From Larix sibirica (Eukaryota > Streptophyta > Pinopsida > Pinales > Pinaceae): 10,368 nucleotides of DNA. A model generated the notes under the pieces. It ran no database searches. It was given only the letters and a program-made list of their open reading frames with translations, and was not told the origin of the DNA. The translations under genes and the position numbers were made by a program. Of the stretch, positions 1-8,232 are shown piece by piece (position 1 is the stretch's first letter; each line of letters opens with the position of its first letter). The stretch spans positions 1 to 10,368 of the forward strand of contig NWUY0300008122.1 of NCBI GenBank assembly GCA_004151065.3, in the 5' to 3' direction.

Positions 1-69
1 TTCTCTAGTTAAACTTCCTAGTCATGGAAACTTCAGGGATGTTTACACTGAGTCTAATGGTGGCAAGAT

Positions 70-720
70 TTTAGGTGTAACATTTCCTTTTCAAACTTCT
101 CATTCCAAAACTAAACTAAAGTATTCCCGGTATCATCCAATTGAATACCATCTTGTTGAAGACCGAATAAATACATGTTCCATTCCTCAACACGAGAACC
201 TTGTAGCTCCAACTCATGAAATTGCTTCCATCTTTGTAACCCCCTACTTTCATCATCATTAACTCTTGCTTGAGCTAAAAAATGAATACCTTTTGCTTTA
301 ATATGATTTACCAAATAAGTGGATAACTTATAGTACCCTGCTCCACCCACATAAGGGTCCTCCCTTCCATTTCTTGGTTTCCTAGAGAACCAATCCCCCA
401 TAATATGAAAAGAGTTAATCAAACAAATCCAAAAGTTTGAACTTCCATTTGCATTTTTGTTGTTCATTCTAATCCAATCAGTAACCGAAACCTAATTTAG
501 ATACTTAGCTTTGATGATAAAACTCCACATTCCATTCGAGAATAAACACCTCCACAAACTTCTTACAGCTAAAGATTTACCAAAATAGAATATATTTTCA
601 ATTCCCCAACCACCTGGTTCCTTGGGCCTGACCAATCTTTCCCAGTTCATAAGATGTACTCCTTCTTTGTGCTTATTACCTGGCCAAAGGAAGATAAATA
701 CTTTTTTTTTTCGGATTTTA
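70..720 (-). pseudogene. LINE ORF2 C-terminal part (post-RT / zf-RVT-like region), broken
   Basis: After the frameshift near 730 the minus strand continues as FLWPGNKHKEGVHLMNWERL, GGWGIENIFYFGKSLAVRSL and WRCLFSNGMWSFIIKAKYLN, reaching a TAG at 492-494. It then stays open from 467 to a second TAG at 111-113, with DWIRMNNKNANGSSNFW, FHIMGDWFSRKPRNG, GGAGYYKLSTYLVN, ARVNDDESRGLQRWKQ and EEWNMYLFGLQQDGIQLDD. These are landmarks of the region C-terminal to RT in plant LINE proteins, leading into the zf-RVT-like segment. The stop at 111-113 again replaces an expected Trp. The frame seems to shift near position 80 and becomes unrecognisable by about 50, where either decay or a boundary is reached. 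Confidence 0.85.
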
Positions 721-3190
721 TCGAGGAAGATTTGGGAATGTTTGCCAAAGATAACCAGTACACTGGTATATCTTCAAGAACTGACTTCACCAATATTAAT
801 CTCCCTCCTAATGAAATCCATCTATAAAAACAATGTCCAATACTTTTTTCTACTTGCTTTAATAGCCACAGCCAATCCTCAACTAAGTAATTATTTGGTT
901 TTAGAAAGTAGCCCATACATTTCATCCCCAAATCAAGTGATTCCCTTTGGTATGGACAAAGTTGATAAATAATATATAAAGTACCCTGATTAACACCATT
1001 TTCCAGAAAACATGATTTTATAACATTACCTACCATCCTTGTAGCTTCATAAAACATATCCAAAATTTCATTGTATGTTTTCCATTCACCAAGTGACCCT
1101 TTTCCAGACAATAACACATCATCTGCACAAAGTAGATGGGTGATTCTTATAATAGAAGAAATTTTTACACCCTCCAGTATTCCATCCATCTTTGCCTTTT
1201 CAATTAGTTTATTTAAACCTTCAACTATTAAAAGGAAAAATAGAGGTGACAAGGGACAACCTTGTCGAAGACCTATGGAACTTTGAAAAAATTTAGATGT
1301 CTCCATTCACAAGAATCACAAAATTTGCAAATCTCACAGAGCCCATAATCTAGTATTTTGCTTCCAGGCCAATACCAATTTTGAGAAGTACAAGTATGAG
1401 GAAATCTCAACTGACCCGGTCATATGTTGTAGCCAAATCAAGTTTAAGCACCAATGCTTTCAATTTTTTGGTATTTATATAGTGAAGGCTCTCTTGAGCC
1501 ACTGCAATAACCTCCATATTTTGACAATTATCCAAAAAACCAAATTGTTCCTTTGAAATGAACTTTGATAAAATAGGCTTAATTTTGTTAGCAATCACCT
1601 TAGAAATAACTTTTTATACAAGATTGCATAGAGATATAGGCCTAAATTCATTGAAGGAACCAGGTTTGGAACACTTTGGAATTAAGGCTATAAAAGTGGC
1701 ATTTAATGCTCCCACCACTTTCCCCTTCATTCTCGATTCCTCAATAACAGCTAATAACTCAGGTCCCACGATATCAAAAAACTCTAAGAAAAATTCCGCA
1801 GTCCACCCATCCAGACTTGGGCTTTTCGATTTTCCAAATCTAGACAAAATCTTCTTGATTTCTTCCATAGTGACTCGATCAACGATACTCTTTCCTTTCT
1901 CAGCAGAGACAAAACTATGATAACAATGGATGACCTTCAATTGCTTAACAGTAGATAAATTCCTAATATCCTTGAATATATTATGAAAGTGACTGATAAC
2001 TACTTCGTCAATATGCTTTTGGTTTGTTAAGAAAATTCCCTCCTCATTAGAAATATCCCAAATATAATTTGATATCCTTTTGTGCTCAGCATATCTATGA
2101 ANTATAGTGAAGGCTCTCTTGAGCCACTGCAATAACCTCCATATTTTGACAATTATCCAAAAAACCAAATTGTTCCTTTGAAATGAACTTTGATAACATA
2201 GGCTTGATTTTGTTAGCAATCACCTTAGAAATAACTTTTTATACAAGATTGCATAGAGATATAGGCCTAAATTCATTGAAGGAACCAGGTTTGGAACACT
2301 TTGGAATTAAGGCTATAAAAGTGGCATTTAATGCTCCCACCACTTTCCCCTTCATTCTCGATTCCTCAATAACAGCTAATAACTCAGGTCCCACGATATC
2401 AAAAAACTCTAAGAAAAATTCCGCAGTCCACCCATCCAGACTTGGGCTTTTCGATTTTCCAAATCTAGACAAAATCTTCTTGATTTCTTCCATAGTGACT
2501 CGATCAATGATACTCTTTCCTTTCTCAGCAAAGACAAAACTATGATAACAATGGATGACCTTCAATTGCTTAACAATAGATAAATTCCTAATATCCTTGA
2601 ATATATTATGAAAGTGACTAATAACTACTTCGCCAATATGCTTTTGGTTTGTTAAGAAAATTCCCTCCTCATTAGAAATATCCCAAATATAATTTGATAT
2701 CCTTTTGTGCTCAGCATATCTATGAANTATAGTGAAGGCTCTCTTGAGCCACTGCAATAACCTCCATATTTTGACAATTATCCAAAAAACCAAATTGTTC
2801 CTTTGAAATGAACTTTGATAACATAGGCTTGATTTTGTTAGCAATCACCTTAGAAATAACTTTTTATACAAGATTGCATAGAGATATAGGCCTAAATTCA
2901 TTGAAGGAACCAGGTTTGGAACACTTTGGAATTAAGGCTATAAAAGTGGCATTTAATGCTCCCACCACTTTCCCCTTCATTCTCGATTCCTCAATAACAG
3001 CTAATAACTCAGGTCCCACGATATCAAAAAACTCTAAGAAAAATTCCGCAGTCCACCCATCCAGACTTGGGCTTTTCGATTTTCCAAATCTAGACAAAAT
3101 CTTCTTGATTTCTTCCATAGTGACTCGATCAACGATACTCTTTCCTTTCTCAGCAGAGACAAAACTATGATAACAATGGATGACCTTCAA
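647..3190 (-). pseudogene. LINE reverse transcriptase (RVT_1) remnant, interrupted by a threefold internal tandem repeat
   Basis: The RT domain would copy element RNA into DNA at the nicked target. On the minus strand the blocks appear in order: LSRFGKSKSPSLDGWTAEFF, NATFIALIPK, FRPISLCNLV, an in-frame TAA (2864-2866, repeated at 2239-2241 and 1614-1616), KVIANKIKPILSKF, EQFGFLDNCQN, ALVLKLDLA and YDRVS. Then come a TGA at 1407-1409 and a TAG at 1350-1352, both at expected Trp positions, and a one-base frameshift near 1295. The longest open piece is 647-1306, with GLRQGCPLSPLFFLL and the catalytic Asp pair in LLCADDVLLS (CADD at 1118-1129); families usually have Phe where this has Cys. ISLGGRLILVKSVLEDIPVYW follows, and a second frameshift near 730 moves the frame to FLWPGNKHKEGVHL. 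Dead copy, high confidence in family. Confidence 0.93.
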
Positions 3191-3351
3191 TTGCTTAACA
3201 GTAGATAAATTCCTAATATCCTTGAATATATTATGAAAGTGACTGATAACTACTTCGTCAATATGCTTTTGGTTTGTTAAGAAAATTCCCTCCTCATTAG
3301 AAATATCCCAAATATAATTTGATATCCTTTTGTGCTCAGCATATCTATGAA
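1478..3351. repeat. Three direct tandem copies of a 625-base LINE segment, single N at both junctions
   Basis: Copy 1 spans 1478-2101, copy 2 spans 2103-2726 and copy 3 spans 2728-3351. Single N bases sit at 2102 and 2727, the same place relative to the unit. The period is exactly 625. By eye there are seven differing columns: 1572, 1581, 1883, 1906, 1951, 1995 and 2008 and their equivalents at +625 and +1250. Copies 2 and 3 agree at the first two columns against copy 1; copies 1 and 3 agree at the last five against copy 2. The outer flanks (below 1478 and above 3351) continue the LINE normally, so only the inner piece is multiplied. It covers the end of the linker through RT block QFGF, and all copies share the same internal TAA. 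Confidence 0.97.
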
Positions 3352-3704
3352 AGAATATGGTGTTCTGATCTCCTCGTGCCAGCCATATTGCCTTGCTTTT
3401 AAGCCTCTAGGTCTCCTCTTCAACTAATATTTAGTATTATAGATTCTAAAGATGACACCTTGTTCTCATCAAGATCTTATAACTAACCAGTTGAATTATT
3501 ATAGAACAAAGTATCAATTTCCCCTTCGATGTTTCTCAACTCTGACCTTAGTCCTTCCTTTTTTCCTTTTTCCCACTTTATTCCCATGGATTTTAAAGTT
3601 ATGAGTTTATTAACCAAATCCTACATTGCAAAAGTCTCCTCCCTCTGCTCCATCGAGCACCAATGCTCTGAAATCAGGTCAACGAACTCTTTCTCCTTAT
3701 TCCA
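3190..3704 (-). pseudogene. LINE ORF2 linker between endonuclease and RT, broken
   Basis: Minus-strand translation gives an uninterrupted linker stretch from the HVW residues at 3702 (NKEKEFVDLISEHW) to an in-frame TAG after FAM, then VNKLITLKSMGIKWEKGKK and RSELRNIEGEID. After further stops and a frame change near 3410-3430 it resumes as RLKSKAIWLARGDQNTIFF and HRYAEHKR, just before the tandem copies. The block RLKSKAIWLARGDQNT is a characteristic landmark upstream of plant LINE reverse transcriptases. A TAG falls directly before RLKS, where the family normally has Trp. It has no independent function; it shows that the endonuclease and RT pieces belong to one element. Confidence 0.82.
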
Positions 3705-4403
3705 TACATGATTGAACTTGAAAGGATAATTAACTTTCTCACCACCTGCTTCCAACTGTAAGACAATCAACATGTGGTATTAAATGGAGGTATTGACCAC
3801 CCACAAATGATATATATCCACAGAGATTGATAGATGTTCGGAAATAAAAAAAAAACCTATCCGATCTTTTTGCAACACCCCCATAACTAGGCTACCCATT
3901 TCTCCAAGTAGGACTAATTCATGCAGGAACAACATCAATTAGGTCGATTTCTTGAAATATTTGATTGTAAGAGTTCACAAGATGATCTAGCCTTGGCCTA
4001 GTACCCCATATTTCTCTAGTTGGTAGAGTTAAGTTCAAGTCACCTCCAAATACTCAATTTTGCACCTTAAGCAGTCCATCCTCAACTACCTCTTCCTAAA
4101 AAGTCCTTCTATTATAATATGGTCCATAACAGTTCACCAAATTTAAATTCTGAAGCATATCCCCTTCAACAAAATTCCCGCATTAGTCAAGTATGGAATA
4201 AAATTATTCTTTTGATGATTACACGCCTAGAGAAGACCCCCTGATTGACCATTTGAATCAACAATACACATCTCCCAATCAACGAGTAACTTAGCAAAAA
4301 TATCTCAAGCTCTCGCACCACATACCATTGTTTCCTAAATGAAAACTACATCTGACCTTATCTTCTCAAATGATCTACGAAGGACTAGTGTCTTAGAATG
4401 ACC
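3702..4403 (-). pseudogene. LINE endonuclease domain remnant (APE-like, exo/endo phosphatase fold)
   Basis: In intact elements this domain nicks target DNA to prime reverse transcription. On the minus strand the order is VVFI-stop-ETM (stop at 4335-4337 where the family has the Gln of QET), then SNGQSGGLL followed by a stop at 4227-4229, then NLVNCYGPYYN, FGGDLNLTL (about 4021-4053), SPTWRNG (about 3896-3913) and RSDRFF (about 3855-3872). It ends with LEAGGEKVNYPFKFNHVW reaching 3702. The reading frame changes at least twice and several stops interrupt it. The C-terminal catalytic Ser-Asp-His block seems to be damaged: the bases about 3762-3768 read Val-Asp-Cys where the family has Ser-Asp-His-Cys. 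The identification rests on the order and spacing of many short family motifs rather than on a long open frame. Confidence 0.85.
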
Positions 4404-4640
4404 ATGTTGATGTTGATATTGTTTGATTTATAAAACATATTATGTGTATGTTAATGATTTATTCTTTTAATGATTACTATGTCTTTAAATTAAAATTATC
4501 ATGAGTGTTTTCTTTAAATTAAAATTATCATGAGTGTTTTCAAAATTATAATTGTAACAGCTAAATCTAAGAAAATAATTAATATTACTTAAATCATGAT
4601 GACATTATCATCGATGATATACTTAATATGCCTCAATAGC
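4404..4640. other. AT-rich spacer between the LINE and the plus-strand GC-richer block
   Basis: This stretch is strongly AT-rich and contains no frame with coding character. Apart from the 29-base tandem duplication listed separately, I see nothing in it. The 5' limit of recognisable LINE protein lies at its left border, so a LINE 5' UTR, if still present, would be here; nothing in the sequence confirms that. Confidence 0.6.
4483..4540. repeat. Two perfect tandem copies of a 29-base unit
   Basis: The unit starts ctttaaattaaaattatcat and ends gagtgtttt. It occupies 4483-4511 and again 4512-4540 with no mismatch seen. It is AT-rich, lies about 80 bases outside the last recognisable LINE endonuclease sequence, and looks like a recent local slippage or duplication event. 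No function is suggested. Confidence 0.95.
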
Positions 4641-4839
4641 CGGTTTCTCTTTACTTGAGGGATCTGCAACTAGGGTTTGAAAGTCAACTACCGAGATGAA
4701 CTCGGCAGCCATGGCTCCTTCCATGGCCACCATCCACCTTCTTCCCTTAGTTGCTATCTGTCAAGGATGAATGACGACGATTAGAGATGGTTTCCCCCTG
4801 CGCTTGGAGTGGTGGCGACGAATTCGCGTGGAGACCCAT

Positions 4840-5170
4840 TGTGTAGCAGGCTCTTCCTGCTTTCTAGTGGCGATGGTGGCGGTTTTCTTAGCTGAGGGGA
4901 GCCGAACCAGGGCTGGGCGTCCAAGGTGCTATGTCAATGGCGACAACGAGTCGCCTATGGAGCATTGGCTTCCTGTGACTACTGACGCGGGCTTCTGCTT
5001 TCCAGTGGTGGCGGCGGCATATCCCTTGCCGAGGGGAGCCAAAACTTGAGCATTGGCTTCCTTCTGCGCTTACTATCGCGGGCTCCTGCATTCCTTTGGC
5101 AGCAGGGGCAGGTACTCAACCGAGTGGTGCCGAAAAAATGGTTGGGCGTTCATGGGGCAGTGGTGCCCGT
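4840..5170. repeat. Loose degenerate direct repeats inside the GC-richer block
   Basis: Related phrases recur: gcaggctcttcctgctttc near 4846, gcgggcttctgctttcc near 4987 and gcgggctcctgcattcc near 5079. The phrase gaggggagcc appears near 4893 and 5031, with a weaker form near 5122. gagcattggcttcct occurs near 4960 and again near 5048. Spacing is irregular (about 141 then 91 bases), so this is not a clean tandem array. It may reflect repeated segments in the source sequence. Confidence 0.5.
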
Positions 5171-5485
5171 CTCGGTGGCCCTTGGATCTACAAAAGCTGG
5201 TGGCTCTGCTATCTCAACAAGCATTTTGGAATTTCGTATTTTGTGTGCATCAGTCGGCTTTACTTATGGCTTCTTTCTATTTTTTTTCTGCAGCTCTTTA
5301 TGAGTTGGTTCTTCTTTTTGTATATGAGTCAATCTTGGCTGCCCTGAAATAGGGTGTATTAGATGTAGGTATTTTATTTTCTGGTGGTGCTTAAGTACTT
5401 GTAATTTTTATTCTATGAAACTGAAAAGTTGTTACTGGAAAGGGTTCTTAAAAACCTTTTTGCAATATGTAAATTGATTATTCCG

Positions 5486-5517
5486 AATAAAGTTAGATTT
5501 TTTTCCTGAAAAAAAAA
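5486..5517 (+). terminator. Polyadenylation-like signal followed by genomic oligo(A)
   Basis: AATAAA lies at 5486-5491 and a run of nine A at 5509-5517. A genomic A run directly after a signal at this spacing suggests a retroposed transcript end rather than an active polyadenylation site. A chance A run in AT-rich DNA is the alternative. Confidence 0.5.
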
Positions 5518-6281
5518 TACCATAATAGCATCACAATATTTAATTTTTAAGTAATTTCCAAAATTCCTTTGTTATAAAGATAAATATCATAATAAAAAAT
5601 GTATAATGAATATATGACATTCGAAATCAAATCAAGGTAGAATATCAAATTAAGTTGTCTTCAAATATTGGAATTATTTATTTGGTCTCATTTTTTTTTT
5701 TTAAATTGAAGTTACATTTCCACAAATCCTAAATTCCTGGAGATTCTTCATCTCCATCTTGTTTTTATTTTATTTTTTATTTTTACACCATATTCTTATT
5801 CAAACTCTGTTAAGTTAAGCAGGGTACCGGTTAACTATTCTCTACCGTTCAAAACCTCCCACCCTGCAACCCAATCGCCAGTCCAGCTCCTCTCGGAAAT
5901 GGTCGCAAGCAAGCACATCCCTGGGACAAAAGGCGGCTAGCTGGCTGAAGATGTCTGAGCGGGCAGTTGCAGTGGCACACTCAGTCCACGTAGACCCCAA
6001 AATTTTCCAATTTTGCTTTTGACGTTTTCAATGTATAATGTTGGCGATGGTATGTCCTTACGTCACGCGATCAAATCTGAAGTATGCAAAGTCTTCCTTC
6101 ATTCACTTTTAGATACTCTTTTATTCATTTGTCAAATTCTTAAATTTGAAGAGATGGAGATGGTCAAATTGTTTAATTTGTGGTTGGTGAACATCGATAG
6201 GCTACATACCATGAATAAGTTATATGTTACATGTTCTCTTCTTTTTTTAGTTACTTTGCTTAGATATTATTTGAGATTTTA
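5518..6281. other. Intergenic DNA with a GC-richer patch at 5815-6075
   Basis: Positions 5518-5814 are AT-rich with T and A runs and no coding signal. From about 5815 to 6075 the composition becomes roughly balanced. The minus strand of this patch has an open frame of about 60 codons (about 6036-5841) without a recognisable family, and the plus strand has an 89-codon frame at 6013-6282 that runs into AT-rich DNA. Two TGACGT cores, typical of plant bZIP sites, lie in opposite orientation: 6020-6025 on plus and about 6060-6065 on minus. The patch may be a relic exon or a promoter fragment; I cannot tell which. Confidence 0.35.
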
Positions 6282-7714
6282 GACTTCTTTGAATTGATCA
6301 ACAAAATTAACCCAGTGTAACAAGTGTACAGCCCAATACATTTCATGGTCGTAGTATCTTGTTATGCTTAAATGCATCTTGATTAAGACTTAAATAAGTT
6401 TCACTTAAAGGAGTAACAATATAATTCGCTAAAGTTTTATATTTCATATCAATTTTTGTTTCTTGTTTTATTCATATGAGTTTTTCTTTTTTTATAATTG
6501 TTTATTTATGAGTTTTTTTAATAATTGTTCATTTTGAATTTAGAAATATTATCATATAATTAATCTAGATAGTACATTTATCTCATCCTAGTTCCAAAAC
6601 CATAAATGTTAGTTTACCTCAAATTCTAAAATAAAAACACCTATCAATGTAATTTTGAAATTCTAAATTCAGGAGACACAAAATTAGATTAAGTTGCCCG
6701 AAACTGAACACTACTGAAAACGGCTACAAAATCTCTCACCAACTCAGCGCCATATTTATTGGGTTTACGTGTCTCAAAGTCCACGTAACTTTCAGTTTAT
6801 CTATCTTATTATTTCTTATGAAGTAATTAGTTGTAGAAGGTTCTAGATAAGCTATATTGTGTGTCGTGAAACTGACTTTATCGATGGTTAGTTAGATTCT
6901 TTAAGATTTTCTCACTAGATCTTTTCAAAAGACTTTTCCAAATTACTCCAATCCTATCGCTCTAATATCTTACATATATTTATATTTTATTTTCGAAGAA
7001 TACAATCATAGATCAAATCAAATCAAGATTGATAAATCCCTCTGCTAGCATCCATCACGTTGGAGAAACGAAACCAGATTTACATTATCTTTTGTAAATT
7101 ATTTTTCTAATTTATTCTAGTTAATAACAGACTAAAAAGAAATAAGAGGCTAAGCAAAATCTGCCAATGTTTTACAGTGAATAAAATATCCAAATTTTAG
7201 TTCATTTAACATTTCAAAGTGCCAACCTCTCCTTTATTCCTTTCAACTTTTAAAACTGATTACCTATTTAACAAATTAAATAAATTTAATTATAGAATTC
7301 ACTGTGCAGTTTAACATTTTTAAGAAGAGTACATTATGAAGCATCCAATATGATGCTTAATAACTTAATACCTTTTGCTGATGTGCAAACTCCTAAAATA
7401 TGCCATCAAAAATTTCTCTCGAGACTAATTAACTATTATCAATACCAAAAATTGCAAATATTTCAGCAGAGACAGAAAAGAGCTTAAATCAATGCAAATA
7501 TTTCAACAGAGACAGAATAGAGCTTAGATCAATTAATCCATGAAGAGCAAAATATATGATTAAGCCAGGACATATCCCCTGCTTCCTCTTATACACATGC
7601 AGTAAAAGTGGTGGTGATTCAATTTACCTTCGTTCCTATTCCTGAATAAAATACACTTGCATATTACCTTCAACATTACATGCCAAATCTAAAAACCTAA
7701 CATAGATTTTAGGA
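6282..7714. other. AT-rich intergenic DNA downstream of the transporter gene
   Basis: No open frame with coding character, no RNA gene and no recognisable transposon ends were seen here. The right part (about 7400-7714) lies just beyond the stop codon of the minus-strand transporter and should contain its 3' UTR. No clear AATAAA in minus orientation was found within the nearest 150 bases, so the transcript end is not defined. A short heat-shock-element-like spacing GAAnnTTCnnGAT occurs at 6836-6848, most likely by chance. Confidence 0.5.
7454..7533. repeat. Two tandem copies of a 40-base unit beyond the transporter stop codon
   Basis: The unit begins gcaaatatttca and ends atcaat. Copy 1 is 7454-7493 and copy 2 is 7494-7533, with three mismatches: g/a in cagcag versus caacag, a/t in aaaag versus aatag, and a/g in ttaaat versus ttagat. 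It lies about 180-260 bases past the minus-strand stop codon, so it could fall in the 3' UTR of the transporter transcript. No function is visible. Confidence 0.93.
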
Positions 7715-8232
7715 TCATAGGTCTGTTAATTCTGTTGCTGCAATTTTATTGGAATGTTGTGTATTATCAGAATACCATCCGTGCTTTGAAGAATCATACT
7801 TTTCTCCATCAGCCCACAGAGCATAAGCTTCCTCCCCATGAACTGCATCATCTCCTATCAAAAGTTCCTCGTCTGGCATCCTTAACGGTATGAATATTTT
7901 GATAAACTGTATGATAATGGTTGTGACAACAATGTTCCAGCCTATCACAAAACTGGCTCCCGCAATCTGTTTAACAAATTGCATACCACTGCCATAAAAT
8001 GCTCCCTTGGAATTTGTTACTGAGAGAAAGAGTGAACAGAGTGTGGGCTCTGCAAAAAGGCCAGTGAGTGCTCCACCCAACACTCCTGCAACTGTATGTG
8101 TGTGGAATACACCTAGTGTATCGTCAACTTTCTGTAACAGGGCTGATCTTTTGTGAAGCACCATCATTGTGTACCATGGAATACTACCAGATAGCACTCC
8201 CATCACAATTGCAGCCCATCCTTGGACAACAC
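7715..8232 (-). CDS. AMT2: AMT2-type transporter, last exon (residues 304-475 and stop)
   Basis: It encodes the last membrane segments and the cytosolic tail. [15 protein letters not shown] contains Asp341 and, eight residues on, His349, equivalent to the second pore His of AmtB (H318). The segment [14 protein letters not shown] begins the cytosolic C-terminal region, which in this family contacts the neighbouring subunit and controls opening. The AMT1-type phospho-Thr of that helix is replaced here: the matching stretch is GDDAVHGEE, with Ala at the likely position, as in AMT2 proteins. The tail continues [20 protein letters not shown] and ends TELTDL before TGA. The in-frame GTG and ATG near 8206 are internal codons (IVMGV), not a start. 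Confidence 0.94.

Larger units (their letters stand above)
1..4403 (-). mobile_element. Degenerate L1-type LINE (non-LTR retrotransposon), ORF2 region, 3' end off window
   Basis: Read on the minus strand, one continuous but broken protein order is recovered: an endonuclease with its QET-like, GGDLNL and TWRN motifs, then a linker, a reverse transcriptase with the PISLCN, QFGF, GLRQGCPLSP and ADD blocks, then the post-RT part with the FLWPG and SLWRCLF motifs. This is the standard ORF2 order of plant L1-clade LINEs. Removing the two extra 625-base copies leaves about 3.15 kb, somewhat less than a full ORF2. The left edge of the window cuts it before any 3' UTR or poly(A) tail, and homology fades near 4403, so the 5' side may be truncated, as is usual for LINEs. 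No ORF1 was found. In-frame stops lie at 4335-4337, 4227-4229, 1614-1616, 1407-1409, 1350-1352, 492-494 and 111-113, and there are frameshifts near 1295 and 730. It cannot encode a working protein. Confidence 0.93.
4640..5517 (+). other. GC-richer block ending in AATAAA plus A9: probable retroposed sequence of unknown source
   Basis: This block stands out from its AT-rich surroundings. It opens with a leader-like stretch containing ctagggtttga (about 4671-4681, similar to the telo-box motif of plant 5' leaders) and an ATG at 4695 that starts only a 24-codon frame. GC-rich sequence follows to about 5220, then an AT-richer tail like a 3' UTR. AATAAA at 5486-5491 is followed 18 bases later by nine A (5509-5517), which is how a polyadenylated RNA copied back into the genome looks. 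Open frames of 60-99 codons exist (for example 4771-5049 and 5053-5352) but overlap in all three frames, and I recognise no protein family in any. It may be a processed pseudogene or a non-autonomous LINE derivative. No clear target-site duplication was found by eye. Confidence 0.45.

Noticed and set aside
2-262. Plus-strand open frame from the left edge
   Set aside because: Most of it lies opposite the LINE minus-strand frame that matches known LINE motifs, and its own translation shows no recognisable family. The first 70 bases remain unexplained.
2239-2844. Minus-strand frames that cross the N junctions and begin MLTKSSLCYQ
   Set aside because: The leading residues come from the wrong frame upstream of the junction. 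Only the part after HRYAEHKR is LINE protein, and the joined frame is a product of the repeat junction.
1558-3170. Three repeated plus-strand 120-codon frames
   Set aside because: They are exact opposites of the tandem LINE RT copies and exist only because the segment is repeated; the minus strand carries the RT motifs.
4771-5352. Four overlapping 67-99 codon frames in the GC-richer block
   Set aside because: All frames are open to similar degrees in GC-rich DNA, none matches a family I know, and they overlap each other; I kept the block as a non-coding retroposed candidate.
6013-6282. 89-codon plus-strand frame
   Set aside because: It begins in the GC-richer patch and runs into AT-rich DNA, with a composition expected from translating T-rich sequence (Leu/Phe-rich). 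No family or splice support.
6780-7080. Possible solo LTR of a Ty1-copia element (heat-shock-like ggttctaga and LTR-like composition)
   Set aside because: I could not find TG...CA ends, a target-site duplication, a primer-binding site or a polypurine tract.
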